This document shows, one piece after another, positions 28,971 through 37,193 of a stretch of 64,000 nucleotides of DNA. Location of the stretch: positions 1 to 64,000 of the forward strand of contig JAKSDI010000054.1 of assembly GCA_022360175.1 (NCBI GenBank), given 5' to 3'. Positions within the stretch are counted from its first letter, which is position 1, and every line of letters begins with the position of its first letter. Below the pieces are notes generated by a model. That model worked only from the letters and a program-made list of their open reading frames with translations, had not been told where the DNA came from and did no database searches. This DNA is from Chitinophagales bacterium (GTDB taxonomy: Bacteria > Bacteroidota > Bacteroidia > Chitinophagales > Saprospiraceae). Both the position numbers and the translations under genes were made by a program.

Positions 28971-29024
28971 CATGATATTTATTAATCATTTTTTGTCTCC
29001 TATTTATGATTAATAAATATCATG
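28971..29024. repeat. Perfect 19-bp inverted repeat
   Basis: Arms 28971-28989 and 29006-29024 (CATGATATTTATTAATCAT and its exact reverse complement) are separated by 16 bases. It lies about 70 bases upstream of the TonB receptor start and next to the repeat arrays. It may be a regulator operator, an mRNA hairpin or the footprint of a mobile element. There is no T tract, so it is not a standard terminator. Confidence 0.7.
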
Positions 29025-29129
29025 CTCGTTTCATAATATCTATGATTCTGTTTATTTTTCACAAAGGAGCTTATTTTTCACAAGCTGAAGAAATTCTTTC
29101 TTTGAACTGCAAAAGTATTCCCGTGAATG

Positions 29130-29302
29130 GCAGTGTTCAGTGGGCAGTGGGCAGTATTCAGTGGGCAGTGGGCAGTGGGCAGTGGGGCAGTGTTCAGTGG
29201 GCAGTGGGCAGTGTTCAGTATTCAGTGGGCAGTGGGGCAGTATTCAGTGGGCAGTTGGCAGTGGGGCAGTATTCAGTGATTCAGGTAGCAGTGGGCAGTA
29301 GA
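29130..29302 (+). repeat. CAGTGGG / TTCAGT short-repeat array with G-quadruplex motif
   Basis: About 25 imperfect tandem units of CAGTGGG, CAGTGTT and CAGTATT. At 29163-29187 four G-runs separated by CAGT form a canonical G-quadruplex motif (G3-N4-G3-N4-G3-N4-G4). The 99-codon open frame across it is a by-product of the repeat. Related units occur at 36840 and, inverted, at 40886. Confidence 0.85.
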
Positions 29303-29346
29303 TAGTGATATCCCGACTACGTTTATCTGCTTCGTCGAGTAAAGAG

Positions 29347-29400
29347 TGATTGGTGATTGGTGATTGGTGATTGGTGATTGGTGATTGGTGATTGGTGATT
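29347..29400 (+). repeat. TGATTGG heptamer tandem repeat
   Basis: Seven exact copies of TGATTGG (29347-29395) plus a partial TGATT. It lies between the CAGTGGG array and the histidine kinase gene. A 7-base unit at this purity is likely to vary in copy number by slippage. Confidence 0.9.
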
Positions 29401-29466
29401 AAGATAGGCTGTTATGGCTTTCTTTGTTGTTCGACCCAAAGAAATTGCTGTTTACAGAAACTCTTC

Positions 29467-29496
29467 TTTAGGAGTTTATAATAGGTAGTATGTTTG
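29467..29496 (+). promoter_or_regulatory. Possible promoter of the LytS/LytTR pair
   Basis: TATGTTTG at 29489-29496 matches the Bacteroidota -7 box TAnnTTTG exactly. A weak -33-like TTTA lies 18 bases upstream at 29467-29470. Transcription would begin at or just after the ATG at 29501, implying a leaderless message, so this is tentative. Confidence 0.3.
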
Positions 29497-29500
29497 TAGT

Positions 29501-30523
29501 ATGAGTAAAAAGCAAAGAACGACGATTTTTCAACATAAGGAACTGGTTTTCCAGGTAATACTACACCTTATTATATTCGTCTTCTATTCATTTGACAAGC
29601 ATCACCCACATATAGAACCCTACAAATACTTTTATTTCCTTAGCTATACATTGGCTGCTTTTGTTATCAATTACGTATTGCTTCCTCGCTTTTTTTATTC
29701 AAAAAAATATATCCAGTTTGCCGTTTACCTCTTATTGGTAATTGGCTGGGTTATTCTAATAGAGGAAGCGGTGCTGGAAAGAATATATTTTCCTGATACA
29801 AGAGGAAAGCATTTTCCAGGCTTTTTTTATTGTATGCTGGATACTTTACCTATTATCACAATAATATCTGGTTTTAAATTCGCCTGGGATGCTTTAACAA
29901 AACAACGAGAAGTAGATGAGTTGAAAGATGTGGTAAAGGAAAGCGAACTATTATTTTTAAAATCTCAAATCAATCCTCATTTCCTGTTTAATAATCTCCA
30001 CAATCTGTACTCTTATGCGATTGTACAATCTCCCAAAACTCCTGAAATCATTTTAGAATTGTCCTCTGTACTTAGATACATGCTTTATGAATGTAAAGAA
30101 AAAGATGTACCCCTGAAAAAAGAGATGGAGCAACTCGAAAACTTTATCAATCTGTATGAACTACAAATAGAGGAGCGAGGAAATGTTCAGTTTCATGTTA
30201 AGAATATTAATGCCCCCTATAGGATAGCTCCCCTGATACTAATTGTCTTTATCGAAAACGCCTTTAAGCATAGTACTGCCAGCCAGTCAGATAAAATTTT
30301 AATCGAAGTCAATATAGAGCTAAAAGAAAATGGTATTTTAAATTTCCTCTGTCGAAATTCTTATACCAAACAATCTAATACAGATAGTTTAAGCCAAGGT
30401 ATTGGATTGGAAAATGTAAAAAAGCGTTTAAGGTTATTGTACCCTGATGCTCATCAATTAAACATCAATCAGGAAGAAGAAATCTACGAGGTGCATCTGA
30501 CACTTAAACTGAATAAGGAATGA
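29501..30523 (+). CDS. LytS/YehU-family sensor histidine kinase
   Basis: 340 residues. About four membrane helices in residues 15-130 form a small membrane sensor with no large external domain. A short coiled stretch leads to the His_kinase domain with phospho-acceptor His160 in FLKSQINPHFLFNNLHNLYS. The ATPase part has IENAFKHS and GIGLENVKKRL in place of the usual N and G boxes, typical of this family. The gene overlaps the LytTR response regulator by four bases (ATGA), so the two are translationally coupled and surely partners. It lies downstream of the TGATTGG heptamer array. The signal is unknown. Confidence 0.92.
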   Translation: MSKKQRTTIFQHKELVFQVILHLIIFVFYSFDKHHPHIEPYKYFYFLSYTLAAFVINYVLLPRFFYSKKYIQFAVYLLLVIGWVILIEEAVLERIYFPDTRGKHFPGFFYCMLDTLPIITIISGFKFAWDALTKQREVDELKDVVKESELLFLKSQINPHFLFNNLHNLYSYAIVQSPKTPEIILELSSVLRYMLYECKEKDVPLKKEMEQLENFINLYELQIEERGNVQFHVKNINAPYRIAPLILIVFIENAFKHSTASQSDKILIEVNIELKENGILNFLCRNSYTKQSNTDSLSQGIGLENVKKRLRLLYPDAHQLNINQEEEIYEVHLTLKLNKE

Positions 30524-31200
30524 ACTGTATAATCATAGAGGATCAACCCCCTGCTCAACGTGTGCTAAAGAAATATATTAATGACATAGGCACACTGACC
30601 CTAATAGCTACCTTTTCTGATGCCATGCAATCAATGCCTCTTTTAAAATCGGAGAAGATAGACTTGATTTTCCTCGACATCCATCTTCCTAAATTATCTG
30701 GTATAGACTTTCTGAAAAGCTTACCCAGTCCTCCACATGTAATATTAACCACTGCTTTTCCTGACTATGCACTGGAAAGCTATGATCTTAATGTAGTTGA
30801 TTATCTTTTAAAACCTTTTTCCTTTCAGCGTTTTGTAAAAGCAGTTTCAAAAATACCTTCCCAAACAGAACATGCTCCTTCTATCTATAAGGAAGAAATG
30901 TTTATAAAATCCGGGTATGAACATATCAAAATAACGATTGCTAATATCCAGTATATCAAATCAGATACAGATTATACCCTCCTTTATATGGACGAGCACA
31001 AATATCTTACTTCTGAATCTCTACGATACTGGGAAGCACATCTTGATCCTAACCAATTTGTAAGAGTCCACAAATCTTATATTATAAATGCGGTTCATAT
31101 TACCAAGGTTTCCAGTAATCAGATATTCATGAATAATGAGCATAAGATACCTATCGGGCGTTCATACAAAGAAGATTTTGTAGCACGATTTTTAAATTAA
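30520..31200 (+). CDS. LytTR-family response regulator
   Basis: 226 residues. The receiver domain (1-115) has the acidic pocket IIEDQ, phospho-acceptor Asp53 (LIFLDIHLP), and the conserved Lys in DYLLKPF. The LytTR DNA-binding domain (about 125-224) shows FIKSGYEHIKI, IQYIKSDTDYTLLY and FVRVHKSYIINAVHI. It acts as the transcription factor for the overlapping histidine kinase. LytTR regulators bind paired direct repeats; target genes are unknown, but the adjacent TonB receptor and bestrophin genes are natural candidates. Confidence 0.93.
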   Translation: MNCIIIEDQPPAQRVLKKYINDIGTLTLIATFSDAMQSMPLLKSEKIDLIFLDIHLPKLSGIDFLKSLPSPPHVILTTAFPDYALESYDLNVVDYLLKPFSFQRFVKAVSKIPSQTEHAPSIYKEEMFIKSGYEHIKITIANIQYIKSDTDYTLLYMDEHKYLTSESLRYWEAHLDPNQFVRVHKSYIINAVHITKVSSNQIFMNNEHKIPIGRSYKEDFVARFLN

Positions 31201-31441
31201 TCAGAAGTAAGCAAGTATAAAAAACGCTATTTTCCCATCGGTATCATATACTATTATATCGTTCTTCGATAAATTCATAAATTAGATGCGCTCATTGCAG
31301 CAAAAGATTTGATTGTCTGCATAGAGTTTATATTTCACTAGTCTTGTTCAACAATAATATAATGATAGTAGGAGGACTAGATTTTCTCCTATTATAGCAT
31401 GTCATTTTTGTACAAGACTGCTAAATAGACATCTAATAATT

Positions 31442-32503
31442 ATGTATACTCGCAAAGTCTTCAAAGCCAAAGACATGGCGAAATGGACTCGCTATGAGAC
31501 ATTCCTTTTCCTGTCCATTGGTGTTATTACAGTTGGCATTTATTTTTTCCTCAATATTGAATGGCTAAAAATTCCCTGGACTCCCCTGGCATTAATAGGT
31601 ACTGCAGTAGCTTTTGTTATTGGTTTTCAAAACAACGCTGCATATGGCAGGATATGGGAAGCCAGAAAAATTTGGGGTGGCATCGTTAATACTTCCCGTA
31701 CTTTTGGAATGTTTGTCCAGGATATGTTGACCAATGAACATACATCTATTCAATTGTCGGAAGAAGAATTAAAGCATGAGATAAAGACATTAACTTATCG
31801 TCATATTGCCTGGATGACCGCTTTACGCCATGCGATGCGTATGCCCAAACCATGGGAAACGTTCTTTCAAGAGAAAACCAATCAAGAGTGGAGCAATATT
31901 GTCCGTCCACCAGAAGTGGATTCAAATGTTGGTGATGATATGGAGCCGTATCTTTCTGAAGAGGATATGCAATATGTGATGAGCAAAAATAACAAACAAA
32001 CGGCTGTATTATACCTACAGTCTCATCATCTTCGCCGACTAAAAGAAGCAGGTGTTATATGGGAATTTGCTTTTTTGGAACTGGAAAATGTGCTTGAGGA
32101 GCTCTTCACTTTGCAGGGTAAATCTGAGCGTATTAAGAATTTCCCCTACCCACGTCATTTTGCTACACTCAACCACTATTTCATGTGGGTGTTTGTATTG
32201 TTACTGCCAATGGCTATTGTTCCTCAATTCGCTGAGATTGGTACAAACATTAAGGAATTTAATCCCACTGTAGGGAATTTGTTTATCTGGCTTTCTGTTC
32301 CTTTTTATGCGATTGTAGCCTGGGTATTCCATACATTGGAAAGAATTGGAAGAACAGGGGAAAATCCATTTGAAGGCTCTGCCAATGATGTTCCAATATC
32401 CACTATTGCCAGAGGAATTGAGATTGACCTGCGTCAAAACTTAGGGGAAACCGCGGAAGAAATACCTCCTCAGTTTGAAGCTATGTATGACACTCAAATG
32501 TAA
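31442..32503 (+). CDS. Bestrophin-like anion channel protein
   Basis: 353 residues of the bestrophin/UPF0187 family. Helices lie near 25-45, 50-70, 225-250 and 270-290. The conserved pore-lining region includes FVIGFQNNAAYGRIWEARK (about 59-77), matching the family GFRNNxAYxRxWExR pattern, and PLALIGTAVAF just before it. Family members are pentameric chloride-selective or related anion channels in the cytoplasmic membrane. The DinB-like gene starts nine bases after its stop, so they are likely cotranscribed. A loose hairpin with one mismatch at 31365-31394 precedes the gene and might terminate the LytTR transcript. Confidence 0.88.
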   Translation: MYTRKVFKAKDMAKWTRYETFLFLSIGVITVGIYFFLNIEWLKIPWTPLALIGTAVAFVIGFQNNAAYGRIWEARKIWGGIVNTSRTFGMFVQDMLTNEHTSIQLSEEELKHEIKTLTYRHIAWMTALRHAMRMPKPWETFFQEKTNQEWSNIVRPPEVDSNVGDDMEPYLSEEDMQYVMSKNNKQTAVLYLQSHHLRRLKEAGVIWEFAFLELENVLEELFTLQGKSERIKNFPYPRHFATLNHYFMWVFVLLLPMAIVPQFAEIGTNIKEFNPTVGNLFIWLSVPFYAIVAWVFHTLERIGRTGENPFEGSANDVPISTIARGIEIDLRQNLGETAEEIPPQFEAMYDTQM

Positions 32504-32512
32504 AAAAACACT

Positions 32513-33037
32513 ATGACCTTTAATTTATCAGATAGCATTGTCCTGTTGAGCAGGACTCCTCTTATACTTAGGTCCCTGCTCGATGGCTTGCCTGATCCCT
32601 GGGTAAACAATAATGACGGAGCGCATACCTGGAGCCCCTATGATATTGTCGGGCACCTTATTCACGGTGAAAAAACGGATTGGATTCCCAGAGCCAGAAT
32701 TATTCTTAGTGATCAAAAAGATAAAACCTTTGTTCCCTTTGACCGATTTGCTCAAAATGAGGAAAGCAAAGGAAAATCAATCGAACAATTACTAAGTGAA
32801 TTCAGTAAGCTGCGGGCGGAAAATGTTGAAGAGCTAAAAGCCATGAATATCACCTCTGAAAAGCTGAAAATGACCGGTATTCATCCAGAATTAGGAGTAG
32901 CTACATTAGCACAACTTCTTGCTACCTGGACCGCTCATGACCTCAATCATATTCGTCAGATGACAAGAGTCATGGCTCGAAACTACAAAGAAGAGGCAGG
33001 GCCATGGAGGGCATATATGTCAATATTACAAGGCTAA
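32513..33037 (+). CDS. DinB-like four-helix metal-binding protein
   Basis: 174 residues, the usual size of the DinB/YfiT superfamily. Three histidines at the expected positions form the metal site: His in IVGHLIHGEKTDW (about 47-51) and two in WTAHDLNHIRQMTRV (about 143-147). The family has four-helix bundles that bind zinc or nickel and often act as thiol (bacillithiol/mycothiol-type) transferases, but most members have no assigned substrate. It is tightly spaced after the bestrophin gene and just before a hypothetical gene, suggesting a three-gene transcript. Its molecular substrate cannot be read from the sequence. Confidence 0.82.
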   Translation: MTFNLSDSIVLLSRTPLILRSLLDGLPDPWVNNNDGAHTWSPYDIVGHLIHGEKTDWIPRARIILSDQKDKTFVPFDRFAQNEESKGKSIEQLLSEFSKLRAENVEELKAMNITSEKLKMTGIHPELGVATLAQLLATWTAHDLNHIRQMTRVMARNYKEEAGPWRAYMSILQG

Positions 33038-33050
33038 ACTTTTATAAGCA

Positions 33051-33638
33051 TTGACCTTTTCTCCATCCTTTTTAAGTACACTTGCTCAAGGCAAAACCCA
33101 GGGCAACTTCCCACCTTTTTCTACTGGAAACTGGGAGGATACGGAAGTGTACTTAAAACAGGTGGTGGGTAGAGTTAGAGATATCCATACCATAGTGATT
33201 GAAGCAGACTTCAATCACTATGGTACCGGTTTCAGTTCTCACATACCTCTGGAGCTTTCTAAAAAAGATAAAAATGATGTAAGTATTTCTATTAATGGAG
33301 CATTTAGAACAGAAGAAACGCAAGGTTTGATACTCTATCTATGTCGTTTGGCTCCTTATGCCGTCTATGGAGCTGGTACCTGGTCAGTCACCTATAAAAA
33401 TGAAGAATGGGATTCTGAATTTCGGCATTTTCTGGAACCAAGCATAATAGATAGCCTACCAGAAACTGATTGGCAACATGAATTAAGGCAAATCCAGGAT
33501 ATTCTTCATCAATATGGGATCAGGATATTAAGTAAAGTAGAAATAGCACAAAAATTAGATTTTGAATTGCATATTCCTACTGTACTTTCTGATCCACCGT
33601 ATACAGTTTTCGATTGCTTTTTTTATTGGGCTGATTGA
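33051..33638 (+). CDS. Conserved-looking hypothetical protein
   Basis: 195 residues. The only available start is TTG at 33051, because an in-frame stop lies two codons upstream and no early ATG exists. It has no signal peptide or membrane segment. Notable motifs are FPPFSTGNWEDTEVYLKQV near the N-terminus and HYGTGFSSHIPLELS. Composition is that of a soluble alpha/beta protein. It follows the DinB-like gene by 13 bases, so cotranscription is likely, and ends 10 bases from the convergent DUF819 gene. I do not recognise the family. Confidence 0.65.
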   Translation: MTFSPSFLSTLAQGKTQGNFPPFSTGNWEDTEVYLKQVVGRVRDIHTIVIEADFNHYGTGFSSHIPLELSKKDKNDVSISINGAFRTEETQGLILYLCRLAPYAVYGAGTWSVTYKNEEWDSEFRHFLEPSIIDSLPETDWQHELRQIQDILHQYGIRILSKVEIAQKLDFELHIPTVLSDPPYTVFDCFFYWAD

Positions 33639-33648
33639 TCTAATCTTA

Positions 33649-35046
33649 TCAACCTCCCGCAACCCCCTGCATCAGGAAGGCACAAATCAATGCACCATAA
33701 GTACCCAGCGCATACCCTAATACTGCCATCAAGACACCTACCGGAGCTAAAGCAGGGCTAAATGCCGAAGCGACGATAGGAGCAGAAGCCGCACCACCTA
33801 CATTGGCCTGGCTACCTACAGCTACAAAGAAGAATGGTGCTTTGATCAATTTAGCAGTCAGTAAAAGAATAATTACATGTATAAGCATCCAAACGATACC
33901 AATCGCAAATAAACCTATATTTTCCAGTACTTCCCCCAAATTCATTTTCATACCAATGGTAGCTACCAGGATATAGATAAAGACACTCCCCCATCTGGAA
34001 GCACCCACACCTTCCAACTTTCTCGCCTTTGTAAAAGATAATACCAAACCAAGTGTAGTTGCTACAACAATTAGCCAGAAGAAGCCAGACATTAAAGAAT
34101 TTAAGCGAGCAGCTTCCAGAGCTTCCTTAAAACTTTCCATCAATGGTACAATCACATCGGAGCCCCAATGAGCCAAGGAAACACCGCCGAAGGCTACTGC
34201 CAGCAATACAAATACATCGGTAGTAGAAGGGATACGGGCAATACTTGCCTGATAATCCTGAACCCGCTGTTTCAGGTCAGTAATAGCTGTATTATCTGCT
34301 TTAAGGCGCATATCCAACTTATCAGAAATACTGGCACCATAAAGTAGGAAGCCCATCCATATATTAGCGACTACTACATCCACGACTATCATCGAAGCAA
34401 ACAAATTATCTCCTACTTCGAATATTTCTTTCATCGCTGTTTGGTTGGCACCACCTCCAATCCAGCTACCTGCTACTGTTGATAAGCCTCTCCACACATC
34501 TTCTGGGTTGGCCTGTACAATATCAGGTGCAATATTAGAAATAATAAGCAGCGCTACAGGCCCTCCAAGTATAATACCAATAGTGGCCGCAAAAAACATG
34601 ATTAAGGCCTTAGGCCCCAAATTAATGATGCCTTTAAAGTCAATGCTAATGCATAATAGAACCAAACTGGCAGGTAATAAATATCGAGAAGCTACAAAAT
34701 ACAACTTGGATTTGATTACATAATCCCCCAAAGCATCTTTATTGATGTTATTATCAATCAGTGTTTGCTTAATAGTCCTCCAACCAGCATTATCTGACAA
34801 ATCCGGTGCCACTCCTGCCTGTAAAAACTCCCTCAGTCCATCCAGGTCATACCATTGCGGTGCAATCAATCCTAATGGCCAATGCAACAAAGCTGGCAAA
34901 AAGTAACACAATAATAATGGCGGCACGTACTTATAAAACTGTTTCCAGCGTTTATCTTCACTACCAGAAGTAACAAATACAAAGGCCAATACAATAATCA
35001 ACAAGCCAAATACAATGGCATCATTGGTAAATACTGGTTGGGTCAT
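33649..35046 (-). CDS. DUF819-family membrane protein
   Basis: 465 residues from the ATG at 35044-35046; a TTG six codons upstream extends the frame but adds nothing. About eleven hydrophobic helices, with a glycine-rich repeat WIGGGANQTAMKEI near 200 and GSQANVGGAASAPIVASAF near 415. These two pseudo-symmetric motifs are characteristic of DUF819 (YjcL-like) and resemble inverted-repeat transporters. Family members are suspected carboxylate or ion transporters, without a proven substrate. It is monocistronic and convergent with the hypothetical gene at 33051. Confidence 0.85.
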   Translation of the reverse strand: MTQPVFTNDAIVFGLLIIVLAFVFVTSGSEDKRWKQFYKYVPPLLLCYFLPALLHWPLGLIAPQWYDLDGLREFLQAGVAPDLSDNAGWRTIKQTLIDNNINKDALGDYVIKSKLYFVASRYLLPASLVLLCISIDFKGIINLGPKALIMFFAATIGIILGGPVALLIISNIAPDIVQANPEDVWRGLSTVAGSWIGGGANQTAMKEIFEVGDNLFASMIVVDVVVANIWMGFLLYGASISDKLDMRLKADNTAITDLKQRVQDYQASIARIPSTTDVFVLLAVAFGGVSLAHWGSDVIVPLMESFKEALEAARLNSLMSGFFWLIVVATTLGLVLSFTKARKLEGVGASRWGSVFIYILVATIGMKMNLGEVLENIGLFAIGIVWMLIHVIILLLTAKLIKAPFFFVAVGSQANVGGAASAPIVASAFSPALAPVGVLMAVLGYALGTYGALICAFLMQGVAGG

Positions 35047-35139
35047 TGGTTCTATTTTGTTCAATAAGTGTGCTAAAGATAGATGTAGGGGCAGTGAATT
35101 CCAAATTCTAATTATCTTACCCTTCTAAAATTCCGTTTT

Positions 35140-35610
35140 ATGGATGATCAATATTTCATGCAGCAGGCCATTCTATTAGCTAAGGAAGCCGTAAGAAGTG
35201 GCACAGGAGGCCCTTTTGGAGCGGTAGTAGTAAAGGATGGTGAAATTATTGGAAGAGGTCAAAATCGTGTACTAACCTCCAATGACCCTACAGCTCACGC
35301 AGAAGTATCGGCCATTCGGGATGCCTGTCAACAACTAGGACACTTCCAATTAGAAGGTTGTACTGTTTACACCTCTTGCGAACCATGTCCTATGTGCCTG
35401 GGTGCACTGTACTGGGCTCGGCCTGCACGTATTGTATATGCCTGTAGCCGGGAGGATGCTGCTTCAATAGGTTTTGACGATCATTTTATTTATAAAGAAT
35501 TGGAACTGCCTATGGATAAACGGAGCATACCCATCCATCAAATAATGCAGGCAGAAGCATTTAGTGCTATGCAAATGTGGGAAAACAAAGAAGATAAAAC
35601 TCAATACTAA
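35140..35610 (+). CDS. Nucleoside deaminase, probable guanine deaminase
   Basis: 156 residues of the cytidine deaminase-like zinc fold. The active site is complete: HAE at 53-55 and PCPMC with Cys83 and Cys86. The C-terminal pattern (ASIGFDDHFIYKELELP, near 120-136, then RSIPIHQI) fits guanine deaminases of the Bacillus GuaD type rather than tRNA adenosine deaminase TadA, which has a different C-terminus. The expected reaction is guanine to xanthine plus ammonia in purine salvage. It is separated from lspA by a single base, so the two are probably cotranscribed, although their functions are unrelated. Confidence 0.82.
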   Translation: MDDQYFMQQAILLAKEAVRSGTGGPFGAVVVKDGEIIGRGQNRVLTSNDPTAHAEVSAIRDACQQLGHFQLEGCTVYTSCEPCPMCLGALYWARPARIVYACSREDAASIGFDDHFIYKELELPMDKRSIPIHQIMQAEAFSAMQMWENKEDKTQY

Positions 35611-35611
35611 T

Positions 35612-36142
35612 ATGGCCTGGGAAATCAATCGCCAACGCATCATCTGGATACTCGTTATCGTAGCCGCTAATCTTCTTTTTGATCAGTGGACTAAACAGCT
35701 AGCCCATGATTATCTAATGGGGAAGCCGCCTGTCTCTTATCTAGGGGATATCTTCCGTCTTTATTATGTAGAAAACAAAGGAGCTTTTCTCAGTATGGGA
35801 GCTGGACAATCAGAGCTCATACGCTACTGGGGGTTAAAAATTCTGCCCGTTATCTTGTTAAGTGGTTTATTCATCTATACCCTATTTTCCAGTAATATGA
35901 ACCGCCGGCAATACGTAGCATTCAGCTTCATCATTGGTGGTGGTATCAGCAACATTATCGATAGGCTATTGTATAATCAGGTAGGAGACTTTATGAACAT
36001 GGGTATCGGCAGCCTGCGTACTGGCATTTTTAATTTTGCAGATGTTTCTATCATGATAGGGCTAGCCATTATGATCCCTGAATTTTTTCAAAAGAAAGCC
36101 AATCAAAATGCATCTGAAGAACCTACACCTGCGGACTCATAA
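35612..36142 (+). CDS. lspA: Lipoprotein signal peptidase (signal peptidase II)
   Basis: 176 residues from the ATG at 35612; the longer frame would overlap the deaminase gene. Four membrane helices. All family boxes are present: DQWTKQLAHDYL, VENKGAFLSMG, GGGISNIIDRLL with catalytic Asp117, and FNFADVSIMIG with catalytic Asp144. It cleaves prolipoprotein signal peptides before the lipidated cysteine, and so would serve lipoproteins such as the CHAT, FKBP and DUF4920 proteins in this window. Its 3' end overlaps the VOC gene by 35 bases in another frame. Confidence 0.95.
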   Translation: MAWEINRQRIIWILVIVAANLLFDQWTKQLAHDYLMGKPPVSYLGDIFRLYYVENKGAFLSMGAGQSELIRYWGLKILPVILLSGLFIYTLFSSNMNRRQYVAFSFIIGGGISNIIDRLLYNQVGDFMNMGIGSLRTGIFNFADVSIMIGLAIMIPEFFQKKANQNASEEPTPADS

Positions 36143-36839
36143 GCCGGAAGAACTATGGACTTTCTATACCCAAGTGCTAGGCTTTGAAGGCAAACACATG
36201 GACAATGGAGTCGCTATCCTCTATAATATCGGATCTAGCCATTTGATATTTTCCACCGCCACGGATGGTAGTCAACCTTATTACCACTTTGCCTTTAATA
36301 TCCCCTACAATCAGTATGAGGAAGCACTAAACTGGTTAAAAGAAAGAGTAGAAGTCTTAAAAGATGAAAATGGTAATGAACTTATAGAATTTACCAACTG
36401 GGAAGCTTACGCCATTTATTTCTTCGATCCTGCTGGGAATATCTTAGAATTTATTGCCAGAAAAGATATTCCATTTCATTCTGACGAGCCTTTTAGCATT
36501 CAGTCTGTATTATCTATTAGTGAAATAGGGATTCCTGTCAATGATGTACCTAAGGTTTATGAGGAGATTAAAAGTGTAAGCAAAATTCCTCCTTATAAAA
36601 CGGGAAACGCTACCTTTTTTCCTACCGGAAATGCCGAAGGCCTTTTTATACTTGTCAATCAATCAGAAAAAATTTGGTATCCCACACAGAAAAAAGCCTT
36701 GTCTTTTCCCCTATACGTTGAATTTGAGCAGGAAGGAACCTATCATACTATGTTGAGCGGCGAAGGGAAGGTTATGATTCAACAAGCAAAGGATAGTAGC
36801 CACTTTTCAGTAGGTAGTAATTCTATATTCAATGAGTAG
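36108..36839 (+). CDS. VOC/glyoxalase superfamily protein
   Basis: 243 residues. The N-terminal half is a vicinal-oxygen-chelate module (LHLRTHKPEELWTFYTQVLGF at the start, FFDPAGNILEFIAR near 110-123), with typical His and Glu metal ligands. The C-terminal half (about 130-243) looks like a second, more degenerate VOC-like half with EIGIPVNDVPKVYEEI. The family includes glyoxalases, dioxygenases and resistance proteins; the substrate cannot be assigned. The start ATG lies inside the 3' end of lspA, so translation is probably coupled. The stop codon abuts a CAGTGGG-type repeat array. Confidence 0.8.
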   Translation: MHLKNLHLRTHKPEELWTFYTQVLGFEGKHMDNGVAILYNIGSSHLIFSTATDGSQPYYHFAFNIPYNQYEEALNWLKERVEVLKDENGNELIEFTNWEAYAIYFFDPAGNILEFIARKDIPFHSDEPFSIQSVLSISEIGIPVNDVPKVYEEIKSVSKIPPYKTGNATFFPTGNAEGLFILVNQSEKIWYPTQKKALSFPLYVEFEQEGTYHTMLSGEGKVMIQQAKDSSHFSVGSNSIFNE

Positions 36840-36942
36840 GGTTCAGTGGGACAGTGTTCAGTAGGCAGTAGGCAGTGTTCAGTAGTTCAGTGGGCAGTAG
36901 TTCAGTGGGCAGTAGGCAGGGTTCAGTTCTCCGTGGGCAGTA
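36840..36942 (+). repeat. CAGTGGG / TTCAGT repeat array, second locus
   Basis: About 14 imperfect units (TTCAGTGGG, CAGTAGG, CAGTGTT) begin directly at the stop codon of the VOC gene. The remaining intergenic sequence to 37193 has no gene; at 37035-37060 GTGATTTGTGATTC resembles a decayed form of the TGATTGG heptamer, echoing the arrangement at 29130-29400. Confidence 0.8.
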
Positions 36943-37193
36943 AGAAGACCGACCTTCTTTATTTAATTTTGTGGGGCTTCGTTTCATTCAATAGTAGATA
37001 TTGAAAATGGGGTGCGATGTAGTCCTTTGAGAGGATGCGTGAGTCGTGATTTGTGATTCATGTAGTAAGTTGGTTTTAGATTTCGGGCTATAAAGAACTA
37101 TATCTTGCATCAGAACACAACAATTTTTGATATGCTCATTCTTCACCACATCACAATATCACCATATGCCCATATAACTATATATAAACCTGT
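36943..37193. other. Intergenic tail between repeat array and FKBP gene
   Basis: No gene of recognisable character lies here. No terminator was seen for either convergent gene. A decayed GTGATT repeat lies at about 37030-37060 and an AT-rich CATAT-type stretch at 37150-37190. Confidence 0.4.

Noticed and set aside
29006..29305. 99-codon plus-strand open frame
   Set aside because: It lies across the CAGTGGG array and one palindrome arm; its protein is a low-complexity translation of the repeat (SVQWAVGS units).
29130..29400. Repeat arrays as a CRISPR array
   Set aside because: Units are directly abutting, short and imperfect, without unique spacers of constant length; no cas genes nearby.
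31365..31394. Loose hairpin before the bestrophin gene as a terminator
   Set aside because: It has a mismatch in the stem, and the T-run is separated from it; left as a mention only.
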